Of a DNA stretch of 64,000 nt, positions 24,665-36,043 are shown piece after piece; position 1 is the first letter of the stretch, and the number at the start of each line of letters is the position of its first letter. The notes beneath the pieces are model-generated. The model did no database searches. It saw nothing but the letters and a program-made list of their open reading frames with translations, and had not been told where the DNA came from. The position numbers and the translations under genes are program-made. Source of the stretch: Streptomyces sp. NBC_01244 (lineage in GTDB: Bacteria > Actinomycetota > Actinomycetes > Streptomycetales > Streptomycetaceae); contig NZ_CP108488.1 of NCBI RefSeq assembly GCF_035987325.1, positions 3,100,001 through 3,164,000 of the forward strand, in the 5' to 3' direction.

Positions 24665-25927
24665 ATGAACGTCCGCCGCAGCGCCGCCACGCTCGCCGTC
24701 TCCGCCGTGCTCTGCGTGGGCACGGCCCCCGCGGCCCTCGCCGATGTCGCCACGCCGTCCCCGGCGCCCGTCATCCCCTCCGGGCTCTACGGCAAGAACG
24801 ACCCGACGTACGACGGGGTGTGGCGGCAGTCCTTCGCGCTGCTCGCCCAGCACACGGTCGGCGTGAAGCCCGCACAGGCGGCCGTGGACTGGCTCGTCGG
24901 CCAGCAGTGCGCCGACGGCGGCTACGCCTCCTTCCGCGCGGACACGGCAGCCGCGTGCGACGCGAAGACGATGCTCGACACGAACGCCACCGCCGTGGCC
25001 GTGCAGGCGCTGAAGGCGCTCGGCGGCCAGGACGCGGCGGTGAAGAAGGGCGTGGACTGGCTGAAGTCCGTCCAGAACGCGGACGGCGGCTGGGCCTACG
25101 TCCCCGGCTCCCCGAGCGAGGCCAGCTCCACCTCCGTGGTGATCAGCGCGCTGGCGGCGGCGGGCGAGAAGCCGGCCGAGGTCAAGTCCAAGACCGGCAA
25201 GTCCGCGTACGAGGGGCTGCTCGCCTTCCAGCTCGGCTGCTCGGCCGAGCCGGCCGCCGACCGGGGTGCCTTCGCCTACCAGCCGACGGCCGACGGCAAG
25301 CTCCCCGCCAACGCCGACGCGACGGCCGCCGCCGTACTGGCGGGCCTCGGCAAGGGCGCGCTCCTCTCCCCCTCCTCCTCTCCTACGGACACCCCCGCGG
25401 CCGCGCTCGCCTGCCCGGCGACCGCCGGTGACCCGGCGGCGGCGGCCCAGGGCGCGGCCGGATACCTGGCCGAGGCCCTGAAGAAGGACGGCCACCTCAC
25501 GGCCCTCACCCCGGGCGCCGACCAGCCGACCCCGGACACCGGCAACACCGCCGACGCGGTGATCGCCCTGGCCGCGGCCGGACACAAGCAGTCCGCGGCG
25601 GGCGCCCTGGAGTGGCTGAAGACCAACTCCGCCGAATGGTCCAAGGGCAGCCCGGCCGCCCTGGGCACCCTGGTCCTTGCCGCGCACGCGACGGGCACCG
25701 ACCCGAAGGCCTTCGGCGGCACCGACCTGGTCGCGGCGCTGAACGCGACGGGCCCGGCGCCGCAGAGCGCCTCCGCGAAGGCGTCCGACCAGCCGGCGGA
25801 GAAGAAGGACGAGAAGAAGGAGAAGGACTCCGGCAGCAACGTCTGGTGGATGATCCTCGCGGGCGCCGCGGCCGGCATGGGCATCGGCATCGTGCTGAGC
25901 GGCCGCCGGAAGCGGAACCAGCTCTGA
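24665..25927 (+). CDS. secreted transcobalamin-like alpha/alpha-barrel protein, membrane-anchored
   Basis: 420 residues. Signal peptide ('LAVSAVLCVGTAPAALAD'), then an alpha/alpha barrel built from repeats with 'WLVGQQCADGGYASF', 'WLKSVQNADGGWAYV', 'AYEGLLAFQLGCS', 'NTADAVIALAAAG', 'EWLKTNSAEWSKGSPAALGTLVLAAHATG'. Prenyltransferase/squalene-repeat folds of this kind also form the alpha domain of intrinsic factor and transcobalamin, the vitamin B12 binders. A Lys/Glu-rich stalk and a C-terminal helix ('WWMILAGAAAGMGIGIVL') with a basic end anchor it in the membrane. It is the first gene after the B12 riboswitch and overlaps the next by one base (TGATG). I infer cobalamin capture outside the cell. 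Confidence 0.8.
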   Translation: MNVRRSAATLAVSAVLCVGTAPAALADVATPSPAPVIPSGLYGKNDPTYDGVWRQSFALLAQHTVGVKPAQAAVDWLVGQQCADGGYASFRADTAAACDAKTMLDTNATAVAVQALKALGGQDAAVKKGVDWLKSVQNADGGWAYVPGSPSEASSTSVVISALAAAGEKPAEVKSKTGKSAYEGLLAFQLGCSAEPAADRGAFAYQPTADGKLPANADATAAAVLAGLGKGALLSPSSSPTDTPAAALACPATAGDPAAAAQGAAGYLAEALKKDGHLTALTPGADQPTPDTGNTADAVIALAAAGHKQSAAGALEWLKTNSAEWSKGSPAALGTLVLAAHATGTDPKAFGGTDLVAALNATGPAPQSASAKASDQPAEKKDEKKEKDSGSNVWWMILAGAAAGMGIGIVLSGRRKRNQL

Positions 25928-26589
25928 TGCGCCGCCGCAGCCGTCCGGCTCTGCCGGTCTTCGTCCTCGGTGTCATCCTGACGGTGCTGGCCGCCTCCCC
26001 CGCCCTGGCCTCGACCTACCGCTACTGGTCGTTCTGGGACGGCGCGGGCGGCACGTGGGCGTACGCCACCCAGGGCCCCTCCTCGCTGCGCCCGGCGGAC
26101 GGCTCCGTGCAGGGCTTCCACTTCGTGGTGAGCAAGGACGCCGCCGATCAGGCCGCCCCGCCGCGCGCGGACGCCGACTTCGCGGCCATCTGCTCGGCCA
26201 CCGCCCCGGTGGCGGGCAAGAAGCGGATCGCCCTGGTCATCGACTTCGGCACGCCCGCCGAAGCCCAGGCGGGCGAGACCCCGCCGCAGGAGGCTCCGCG
26301 TACGGCGTGCGCGCAGGTCGGCCCGGACGCCACGACGGCCGAAGCACTGGCCGAGGTGGCCAAGCCGCTGCGCTACAACAGCGCGGCGCTGCTGTGCGCC
26401 ATCTCGGGCTACCCGAAGCAGGGCTGCGGCGAACCCATCGCGGACACCGCGGCCGCTCCCGCAGCGGACGAGCCCGCCGCCGACTCCGACAGCGGGGGCC
26501 CGTCGGCGGGCCTCCTCGCGGGCCTCGCGGCGGTGGCCGCCCTGGGCGCAGCCGCCTTCTGGCAGTCCCGCCGCCGCCGCACCCGATGA
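25927..26589 (+). CDS. SCO2322-family secreted protein, transcobalamin beta-domain-like
   Basis: 220 residues with a signal peptide ('VFVLGVILTVLAASPALA') and a C-terminal membrane helix followed by RRRRTR. The mature part starts 'STYRYWSFWDGAGGTWAYATQGPSSLRPADGSVQGFHF' and ends with 'YNSAALLCAISGYPKQGCG'. The order YW...G...DG...F resembles the small beta domain (DUF4430-like) that forms the other half of transcobalamin, though the similarity is weak by eye. Homologues sit next to ECF transporters in other streptomycetes (SCO2322 type). Co-translated with both neighbours (1-bp and 4-bp overlaps). Confidence 0.75.
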   Translation: MRRRSRPALPVFVLGVILTVLAASPALASTYRYWSFWDGAGGTWAYATQGPSSLRPADGSVQGFHFVVSKDAADQAAPPRADADFAAICSATAPVAGKKRIALVIDFGTPAEAQAGETPPQEAPRTACAQVGPDATTAEALAEVAKPLRYNSAALLCAISGYPKQGCGEPIADTAAAPAADEPAADSDSGGPSAGLLAGLAAVAALGAAAFWQSRRRRTR

Positions 26590-27905
26590 CGGGCGGCCCC
26601 AAGGAGAACGGCGGGGCGGGCGCCGACGGCGATCTGCCACCCACCAGGGCCACCCGCACCCGCCCGTCGACCCGCACGGGTGGTGCGGGTGGGAACCCCG
26701 CCCGGCCGCAGGCCGGGCGCACGCCCCACGGAGCGGCGGGCGACGTCCTCACCCCGACCCACCCGGACGCCCCCGACAGGGCAACCGGCACCCAGCACGT
26801 GCCGACGTACAAGAAGAAATGGCAGGCCCCCGAGGCCACGCGTGGCAACGCCCTGCACGCGGGTGCCTGGTGGCTCTGGGCCCTCGGGCTCGCCACCGCC
26901 GCCTCCCGCACCACCAACCCGCTCCTCCTCGGCCTGATCGTCGGCGTCGCCGGGTACGTGGTCGCGGCCCGCCGTACCGATGCCCCCTGGGCGCGTTCCT
27001 ACGGGGCGTTCGTCAAGCTCGGGCTCTTCGTCATCGGCCTGCGCCTCGTCTTCTCCATGCTGCTCGGCTCCCCCATCCCCGGCGTGCACACCCTCTTCAC
27101 CCTCCCGGAGGTCCCGCTCCCGGACTGGACGCGGGGCATCCGGCTCGGTGGCCGGGTCACCGCCGAGCAGCTCGTCTTCGCCTTCTACGACGGTGCGAAG
27201 CTGGCCACGCTCCTGATCTGCGTCGGCGCCGCCAATGCTCTCGCGAATCCGGCGCGGCTGCTGAAGTCCCTGCCCGCGGCCCTGTACGAGGTCGGCGTCG
27301 CCGTGGTCGTCGCGATGACCTTCGCGCCGAACATGGTCGCGGACGTGGTGCGCCTGCGTACGGCCCGTCGCCTGCGCGGCCGCCCCACCGGCGGGATCAA
27401 GGCGATCCTCCAGATCGGCCTGCCGGTGCTGGAGGGCGCGCTGGAACGCTCGGTGGCCATCGCCGCCTCGATGGACGCCCGCGGCTACGGTCGCACCGCA
27501 CACGTTCCCGCCGCCGTCCGGCACACCACCAACGTGCTCACCCTCGGCGGGCTGCTCGGCATCTGCGCCGGCACGTACGGGCTGCTGGCGGCGGAGGGCG
27601 CCGGATACGGCCTCACCCTCCTCCTCTTCTCCCTCCTCCTGGCCCTGGCCGGGCTGCGGCTCGGCGGCCGCCGGTCGATCCGGACCCGGTACCGGCCGGA
27701 CCGGTGGGGCGTACGGGCCTGGCTGGTCGCCGGGTCGGGCGCGGCGGTGGCGGCGCTGCTGATCCGGGCCGCGTCCCTGGACCCGGAGGCCCTGCGCCCC
27801 GGCGTCGTCCCCCTCGTCGTCCCGACCCTCCCGCTCTGGCCGGCCGCGGCGATCCTGATCGGCCTCCTCCCGGCGCTGGTGGCCCCACTACCGAAGGAGG
27901 CATAG
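26586..27905 (+). CDS. ECF transporter T component (CbiQ family)
   Basis: 439 residues. About 75 residues of disordered N-terminus precede a membrane domain with several helices ('WWLWALGLATAASRTTNPLLLGLIVGVAGYVV', 'VGVAVVVAMTFAPNMVADVV', 'LLGICAGTYGLLA'). The coupling motif 'SMDARGYGRT' is the A-R-G box by which EcfT contacts the ATPase. It links the ATPase to the substrate-binding S component. ATG overlaps the previous stop (ATGA). The N-terminal extension is unusual for the family and may be a streptomycete addition. Confidence 0.9.
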   Translation: MTGGPKENGGAGADGDLPPTRATRTRPSTRTGGAGGNPARPQAGRTPHGAAGDVLTPTHPDAPDRATGTQHVPTYKKKWQAPEATRGNALHAGAWWLWALGLATAASRTTNPLLLGLIVGVAGYVVAARRTDAPWARSYGAFVKLGLFVIGLRLVFSMLLGSPIPGVHTLFTLPEVPLPDWTRGIRLGGRVTAEQLVFAFYDGAKLATLLICVGAANALANPARLLKSLPAALYEVGVAVVVAMTFAPNMVADVVRLRTARRLRGRPTGGIKAILQIGLPVLEGALERSVAIAASMDARGYGRTAHVPAAVRHTTNVLTLGGLLGICAGTYGLLAAEGAGYGLTLLLFSLLLALAGLRLGGRRSIRTRYRPDRWGVRAWLVAGSGAAVAALLIRAASLDPEALRPGVVPLVVPTLPLWPAAAILIGLLPALVAPLPKEA

Positions 27906-27911
27906 GCCCCC

Positions 27912-30269
27912 GTGATCCACTTCGAAGACGTATCGGTGACGTACGAGGGCGCGGCCGCCCCCTCCCTCGCGCACGCCGATTTCACGCTCCCGGAAGGCGA
28001 GCTGACCCTCCTGGTCGGCCCCTCCGGCGTCGGCAAGTCCACCCTGCTCGGCGCGGTCTCGGGCCTGGTCCCGCACTTCACCGGGGGCACCCTGAAGGGC
28101 CGGGTCACGGTCGCGGGCCGCGACACGCGCACGCACAAGCCGCGGGAGCTCGCGGACGTGGTGGGAACGGTCGGCCAGGACCCGCTGGCCCACTTCGTGA
28201 CGGACGTCGTCGAGGACGAGCTCGCCTACGGCATGGAGTCCCTGGGTCTGCCGCCCTCCGTCATGCGCCGCCGCGTCGAGGAGACCCTCGACCTCCTCGG
28301 CCTGAACGACCTCCGCGACCGCCCCATCGCCACCCTGTCGGGAGGCCAGCAGCAGCGGGTGGCCATCGGTTCGGTCCTGACCCCGCACCCCCGCGTCCTG
28401 GTCCTGGACGAGCCGACATCGGCCCTCGACCCGGCGGCGGCGGAAGAGGTCCTGGCCGTCCTGCAACGCCTGGTCCACGACCTGGGCACGACCGTCCTGA
28501 TGGCGGAACACCGCCTGGAACGGGTCGTCCAGTACGCCGACCGCGTCCTGCTCCTCCCCAACCCGGGCGCACCCCCCGTCCTGGGCACCCCCTCCGACAT
28601 CATGGCCATCTCCCCGGTCCACCCCCCGGTGGTAGCCCTGGGCCGCCTCGCACACTGGTCCCCCCTCCCCCTCTCCATCCGCGACGCCCGCCGCCAAGCC
28701 ACCCCCCTCCTCACCCGCCTGTCCACCACCACCCCACCCCGGACATCCCCCGGGGCGGGGCCCGGGCCGGGGGCGGGCACGAGGGCGGAGCCCTTGGCCG
28801 CGCCCGGAACGGCCCCCCGCAACGGGTCCGGTGCGGAGCCCCATGCCGGTGCCGGTGCGGAGCCCGTGGTCTGGGCCGGAGCGCAGCCGCCGGCTGAGGC
28901 CGGGGCGCAGCCCCAGGCCGCGCCCGGAACGGGGCCCGGGGCGGAGCCCCATGCCGGTGCCGGTGCGGAGCCCGTGGTCTGGGCCGGGGCACAGCCCCAG
29001 GCCGGGTCCGGGGCGCAGCCTCCGGCTGAGACCGGAGCGCAGCCCCCGGCCGCGCCCGGAACGGGGTCCGGGGCGGAGCCCCATGCCGGTGCCGAGGCGG
29101 AGCCCGTGGTCTGGACCGGGGCGCACCCGCCGGCCGAGGCCGGGGCGCAGTCCCACGCGGCCCCCGGCACGGGCCCCCGTACCGGGTCTGGTGCACAGCC
29201 CCAGGCCGGGTCCGGGGCGCAGCCTTCGGCTGAGGCCGGAGCGCAGCCCGAGGACGCGCCCGGAGCAGGCCCCCTCACCGGTACCGGGGCGCAGCCTCCG
29301 GCCGGGTCCGGGGCGCAGCCCCGCAAGGGGTCCGGGGCGCAGCCCCGGGGAACGGGCGAAGGGTGGGTAGGGGACGGCCGCCCGCAGGGCCCCCGCTCCG
29401 ACACCGGCCCCGCACGCCGCCCCGGCCTGCTCGCCCGGCTGCGCCACCGCGGCCTCCGCACCCCTCAGCCGGCCCCGACCGGGGCGAGCAGGGCGCCGGG
29501 GGCCACCCCGGCCACGGTCACGGCCGTCTCCCTCCGCCGCGGCCGCGCCGAAGTCCTCCGCGACATCACCCTCACCGTGTCGCACGGCGAGACCATCGCC
29601 CTGATGGGCCGCAACGGCGCAGGAAAGTCCACCCTCCTCGCCACCCTCATCGGCACGCTGGAGCCCACCACCGGCCAGGTGACGGTGAGCGGCCGCACCC
29701 CCCACCGCACGCCGCCCCCCGAGATGGTGACCCGCGTCGGCCTGGTCCCCCAGGAGCCCCGCGACCTCCTCTACGCCGACACCGTCGCGGCCGAGTGCAC
29801 CGCCGCCGACCACGACGCCGGCCAGGCGCCCGGCACCTGCCGTGCCCTCGTCGCCGCGCTGCTGCCCGACGTCCCCGACGACACCCACCCGCGCGACCTC
29901 TCCGAGGGCCAGCGCCTGGCCCTCGCCCTGGCGCTGGTCCTGACCGGCCGACCGGCCCTGCTGCTCCTCGACGAGCCGACGCGCGGGCTGGACTACGCCG
30001 CCAAGGCCCGCCTCGTGGAGATCCTGCGCGGGCTCGCCGCCGAGGGCCACGCCATCATCCTGGCCACCCACGACGTGGAGCTCGCCGCAGAACTGGCCCA
30101 CCGCGTGGTGATCCTGGCCGGCGGCGAGATCGTCGCGGACGGCCCGACCGCCGAGGTCGTCGTCTCCTCCCCCGCCTTCGCCCCGCAGGTGGCCAAGATC
30201 CTGGCCCCGGGCCACTGGCTCACGGTCTCCCAGGTCGCGGCGGCCCTCTCCGCCCGGGCGGACTCATGA
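27912..30269 (+). CDS. ECF transporter ATPase, two fused ABC domains with a repeat-derived linker
   Basis: 785 residues, GTG start. First ABC domain (1-270): Walker A GPSGVGKST at 36-44, signature LSGGQQQR at 142-149, Walker B 'VLVLDEPTSALD'. Second domain (535-785): Walker A 'GRNGAGKST' near 566, signature LSEGQ near 663, Walker B 'LLLLDEPTRGLD'. Between them lies a linker of about 250 residues of 'GAQP/GAEP' octapeptide-like repeats whose DNA belongs to the same 22-24 bp repeat family as the intergenic block at 35390-35930. Both ATP sites look intact. It powers the ECF module with the T gene upstream and the S gene downstream (ATGA overlap). The double-domain layout resembles YkoD-type ATPases; the linker is far longer than needed. 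Confidence 0.92.
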   Translation: MIHFEDVSVTYEGAAAPSLAHADFTLPEGELTLLVGPSGVGKSTLLGAVSGLVPHFTGGTLKGRVTVAGRDTRTHKPRELADVVGTVGQDPLAHFVTDVVEDELAYGMESLGLPPSVMRRRVEETLDLLGLNDLRDRPIATLSGGQQQRVAIGSVLTPHPRVLVLDEPTSALDPAAAEEVLAVLQRLVHDLGTTVLMAEHRLERVVQYADRVLLLPNPGAPPVLGTPSDIMAISPVHPPVVALGRLAHWSPLPLSIRDARRQATPLLTRLSTTTPPRTSPGAGPGPGAGTRAEPLAAPGTAPRNGSGAEPHAGAGAEPVVWAGAQPPAEAGAQPQAAPGTGPGAEPHAGAGAEPVVWAGAQPQAGSGAQPPAETGAQPPAAPGTGSGAEPHAGAEAEPVVWTGAHPPAEAGAQSHAAPGTGPRTGSGAQPQAGSGAQPSAEAGAQPEDAPGAGPLTGTGAQPPAGSGAQPRKGSGAQPRGTGEGWVGDGRPQGPRSDTGPARRPGLLARLRHRGLRTPQPAPTGASRAPGATPATVTAVSLRRGRAEVLRDITLTVSHGETIALMGRNGAGKSTLLATLIGTLEPTTGQVTVSGRTPHRTPPPEMVTRVGLVPQEPRDLLYADTVAAECTAADHDAGQAPGTCRALVAALLPDVPDDTHPRDLSEGQRLALALALVLTGRPALLLLDEPTRGLDYAAKARLVEILRGLAAEGHAIILATHDVELAAELAHRVVILAGGEIVADGPTAEVVVSSPAFAPQVAKILAPGHWLTVSQVAAALSARADS
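28740..29400. repeat. 24-bp-unit repeats inside the ECF ATPase gene
   Basis: Units such as GGGGCGCAGCCCCAGGCCGG(GTCC) recur with 24- or 36-bp spacing, which keeps the reading frame. The array ends in the segment CCCCGGGGAACGGGCGAAGG followed by GGTGGGTAGGGGACGG, which is also the end of the intergenic repeat block at 35850-35890 and occurs in altered form near 50350-50390. Confidence 0.85.
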
Positions 30270-31225
30270 CCACCCCGACCCCGGCCACCCCGACCCCGGC
30301 CACCCCCACCCCGGCCACCCCCACCCCGGCTCCCACCCCGTCCGCCCCGGCCGCCCAGGCCTCCCACCCCCGTTCCCGCCCCCTCCGCATCGGCCCCCGC
30401 GCCGCCGCCGCCCTGGTCCTCGTCACCCTGATCGGTCTCGCCGCCTTCGGCTGGCCGCTCCTCGCCGACCGCCAGTCCGGCTTCGCGCACGCCCAGGACG
30501 CCCCCTGGCTCTTCGCGGCCCTGCTCCCGCTCCTCGTCGGGGTGGTCGTCGCGACCATCACCGACGACGGAATGGACGCCAAGGCCGTCGCCATGCTCGG
30601 CGTACTGGCCGCGGTCGGGGCCGCACTGCGCCCCCTCGGCGCCGGTACGGCCGGGCTGGAGCCCATGTTCTTCCTGATGGTGCTGAGCGGCCGCGTCCTC
30701 GGCCCGGGCTTCGGCTTCGTCCTGGGCGCGGTCACGATGTTCGCGTCGGCCCTACTCACGGGCGGAGTCGGGCCGTGGATGCCGTTCCAGATGCTGGCCA
30801 TGGGCTGGTTCTCGCTGGGCGCCGGGCTACTGCCTGGGCCGGACCGGATCCGCGGGCGGGCCGAGCTGGCGATGCTCGCGCTGTACGGGTTCCTCGGCTC
30901 GTTCGCGTACGGCACGATCATGAACCTTCAGGGCTGGGTGATCATTCAGAGCATGGACCAGGGCATCTCCTTCCACCCCGGGGAGCCGGTCCCGGCGAAC
31001 CTCGCGCGCTTCCTCTTGTACTGCCTGGCTACCTCGATGGGCTGGGACCTGGGCCGGGCCGCGCTGACCGTCGTACTCACCCTCACGCTCGGCGCGACCC
31101 TGCTGAAGGCGTTGCGGCGGGCGACCCGGAAAGCGGCGTTCGACGCGCCCGTGGCCTTCGATCCGCGGGTCACGAATCCCCCCAAACCTTCCCCTGAAAG
31201 GCATACGGGCAGCCACGGAGCGTAA
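30266..31225 (+). CDS. ECF transporter S component (substrate-binding membrane protein)
   Basis: 319 residues. The start overlaps the ATPase stop (ATGA). The first 25 residues are a 'PTPAT' tandem encoded by 15-bp repeats. Six or so membrane helices follow: 'AAALVLVTLIGLAAFGWPLL', 'LFAALLPLLVGVVVATI', 'AVAMLGVLAAVGAALRPLG', 'MFFLMVLSGRVLGPGFGFVLGAVTMFASALLTGGVGPWMPFQMLAMGWFSLGAGLL', the last being the typical EcfS core. Given the B12 riboswitch upstream, cobalamin or a corrinoid precursor is the likely cargo; cobalt is an alternative. Confidence 0.85.
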   Translation: MTTPTPATPTPATPTPATPTPAPTPSAPAAQASHPRSRPLRIGPRAAAALVLVTLIGLAAFGWPLLADRQSGFAHAQDAPWLFAALLPLLVGVVVATITDDGMDAKAVAMLGVLAAVGAALRPLGAGTAGLEPMFFLMVLSGRVLGPGFGFVLGAVTMFASALLTGGVGPWMPFQMLAMGWFSLGAGLLPGPDRIRGRAELAMLALYGFLGSFAYGTIMNLQGWVIIQSMDQGISFHPGEPVPANLARFLLYCLATSMGWDLGRAALTVVLTLTLGATLLKALRRATRKAAFDAPVAFDPRVTNPPKPSPERHTGSHGA

Positions 31226-31570
31226 GATCCGGACCGTCCGCCGGTGACCCGCCCCACAGGACCTAGGTCACATACGAACCGGGATAGTAGTCCTTGAATG
31301 GCCCGCGCCCACCCCCGCACACGGCCCCCCACCAGCGGTGATGCCCACCCGCCCCGAGAGGGGCCGTTGCGCCCCGGCTGCGAGGGCCACTAGTAAGAGG
31401 GGTCGTTGCCAGGCGCGCTCTACCCCCGTAGAACTGGATGAGTCGCAGGGCGGACGGAGATCCCCCGGGTTCACCCCGGTTCTCCCGCTCCCGCCGATGA
31501 ACCCCTCTCTTTCACGTGAGTGGCCCATGCACGTCTGCGACCGTCCTTGCCCCCGTCGAAAGGTCCGTCC
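31226..31570. other. 345-bp intergenic region
   Basis: End of the ECF operon and leader of the transglycosylase gene. A CCCCGAGAGGGG hairpin is visible near 31355. No gene, known riboswitch core or KstR-like site seen. Confidence 0.5.
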
Positions 31571-31975
31571 GTGTCCAACGCAGTCATCCGCCGCATCGCC
31601 GCTTCGAAGAAGACCCTCGTGGGTTCCGTCCTCGCCCTGGGTGTCGCCGGCTCCATGCTGGCCGCCGTTCCCGCGCAGGCCGCCCCGATGAGCGCCAAGG
31701 CGATCGCCCAGCAGATGATCAAGGACCCGGCGCAGTTCGCGGCGTTCAACAACATCGTCTCGAGGGAGAGCGGCTGGAACCACACCGCCACGAACTCCTC
31801 CTCGGGCGCCTACGGCCTGGTCCAGGCCCTGCCGGCCTCGAAGATGGCCTCGGCGGGCTCGGACTGGAAGACCAACCCGGCCACCCAGATCAAGTGGGGC
31901 CTGGACTACATGAACTCCCGCTACGGCAGCCCCGCAGGCGCCTGGACGTTCTGGCAGAACCACCACTGGTACTAA
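31571..31975 (+). CDS. small secreted lytic transglycosylase (SLT-like)
   Basis: 134 residues from the GTG at 31571 (GAAAGG upstream). The signal peptide is 'LVGSVLALGVAGSMLAAVPAQAA'. The mature domain is a minimal lysozyme-like fold: 'FNNIVSRESGWNHTATNSSSGAYGLVQALPASKM' holds the catalytic Glu in 'SRESGW' and the 'SGAYGLVQ' motif, ending 'QIKWGLDYMNSRYGSPAGAWTFWQNHHWY'. It should cut the glycan strands of peptidoglycan outside the cell, in the style of RPF-associated SLT proteins. No LysM or other wall-binding module is present. Confidence 0.9.
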   Translation: MSNAVIRRIAASKKTLVGSVLALGVAGSMLAAVPAQAAPMSAKAIAQQMIKDPAQFAAFNNIVSRESGWNHTATNSSSGAYGLVQALPASKMASAGSDWKTNPATQIKWGLDYMNSRYGSPAGAWTFWQNHHWY

Positions 31976-32049
31976 GCCACCAGCGGCAGCAGACGAAGCG
32001 GTACCTCGGCAGCACCCGAGCGGTACTGCACGCCACCCGCGCAGCACAT

Positions 32050-32100
32050 GCGAAGGCCCCGGCGGCCGACCTCCCCAGGTCCGGCCTCCGGGGCCTTCGC
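32050..32100. terminator. bidirectional terminator
   Basis: GCGAAGGCCCCGG and CCGGGGCCTTCGC form a 13-bp perfect outer stem, with further pairing inside, between the convergent transglycosylase and thiolase genes. Confidence 0.8.
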
Positions 32101-32139
32101 GATCCCATCCCACAGGGTCCAAAGGCGGCGCAGCAGGTG

Positions 32140-34911
<2,772 letters not shown>

Positions 34912-34993
34912 TTACCGGCCGGTCGCCGGTCGTTACCGTCTCGCCGCCTGCGAGATCATTGCCTTGGCGCCGAACCGGACCCAGACTGCCCGG

Positions 34994-35344
34994 ATGAACC
35001 TCGATGACCCGAGCGCGAGACGGTGGCAGCGGCTGCCCACGACGTGGCAGCGGATGGTCGATCTCGGCGGCGGTTCCGAGCCCATGAGCCAGGGGGTCCT
35101 GGCCCTCATCGAGGCCGCCCGCGAGGAGCCGGAACTGCGCCGGCTGTACCCGTACACCAGCCACTTCACCCTGTGGTTCAGCGCCTCCGCCGGCCACCCC
35201 TTCGCCGTGACCGCCCCGGCCGTGGAACCCCTCCCCGACGGCCGCTTCCGCGTCCGCGGCCCCCGCCAAACCACCGTCCTCGGCGAAGCGGACACGGCCC
35301 GCGCAGCAATAGCCCTGGTAGTCGCCCACCTCCCGCAGCAATAG
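34994..35344 (+). CDS. small DUF6193-like protein
   Basis: 116 residues. 'MVDLGGGSEPMSQGVLALIEAAREEPELRRLYPYTSHFTLWFSASAGHPFAVTAP' and 'VRGPRQTTVLGEADTARAAIALVVAHLP' form one compact alpha/beta domain like those of streptomycete DUF6193 proteins, whose function is not known. It stands alone after the P450 terminator and just ahead of the repeat block. Ribosome-binding site weak. Confidence 0.72.
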   Translation: MNLDDPSARRWQRLPTTWQRMVDLGGGSEPMSQGVLALIEAAREEPELRRLYPYTSHFTLWFSASAGHPFAVTAPAVEPLPDGRFRVRGPRQTTVLGEADTARAAIALVVAHLPQQ

Positions 35345-35389
35345 CCCCCACCCCGAAGCCACTCGGCGGGTCGGGCGGCACAGCCCCAA

Positions 35390-35930
35390 GGCGGGTCCGG
35401 GGCTTAGGCGCAGCCCCGGGGGTTAGGGCGCAGCCCCGAGGGGGTTAGGGCGCAGCCCGAGCAGGCCCGGAGCGCAGCCCCGAGGCGTTGGGGTGCAGCC
35501 CCCAGGGGGCCCGGGGCGCAGCCCGAACGGGTCCGGGGCGCAGCCCCAAGGCGGTCCGGGGCGCAGCCCCGAGGGGGCCAGGGGCGCAGCCCCAAGGCGG
35601 TCCGGGGCGCAGCCCGAACGGGTCCGGGGCGCAGCCCCAAGGCGGTCCGGGGCGCAGCCCCGAGGGGGCCAGGGGCGCAGCCCCAAGGCGGTCCGGGGCG
35701 CAGCCCGAACGGGTCCGGGGCGCAGCCCCAAGGCGGTCCGGGGCGCAGCCCCGAGGGGGCCAGGGGCGCAGCCCCAAGGCGGTCCGGGGCGCAGCCCCGA
35801 GGGGGCCAGGGGCGCAGCCCCAAGGCGGTCCGGGGCGCAGCCCCGGGGAACGGGCGAAGGGCGGGTAGGGGACAGCCCCGCAGGGCCCGCACGCGTCGCC
35901 GCCCCGCGCGACCCCGCGCGACCCCGCCCC
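35390..35930. repeat. higher-order array of 22-23 bp GC-rich repeats
   Basis: Three unit types, each beginning GGGGCGCAGCCC: A ends AAGGCGGTCC (23 bp), B ends GAGGGGGCCA (23 bp) and C ends GAACGGGTCC (22 bp). From about 35500 they run in the order C-A-B-A repeated, a superunit of about 91 bp, ending B-A-B-A. A tail with CCCCGGGGAACGGGCGAAGG then GGCGGGTAGGGGACAGCC closes the block. No gene here: long open frames on both strands come from the repeats. It fills most of the 700 bp between the DUF6193-like gene and the GT87-PAP2 gene. Confidence 0.9.
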
Positions 35931-36043
35931 GAGTGGCGGAAGCCACCCCGCAGGCGGATCCTGGCAGAACGCGGCGATCCATCGCGAAGGGGTGCCGGGG
36001 CGGGCTGCTACACCGCCCCGGCACCCCTTCGTCGGCAGTCGGG

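Noticed and set aside
31428..31442. TAGAACTGGATGAG as another KstR-like site
   Set aside because: The second half is GAT instead of GTT and the last base does not fit; upstream of a wall hydrolase it makes no functional sense.
31262..31570. Possible c-di-AMP (ydaO-type) riboswitch before the transglycosylase gene
   Set aside because: Wall-hydrolase genes of actinobacteria often have one, but I could not find its conserved core here; only a small hairpin and GC-rich sequence are present.
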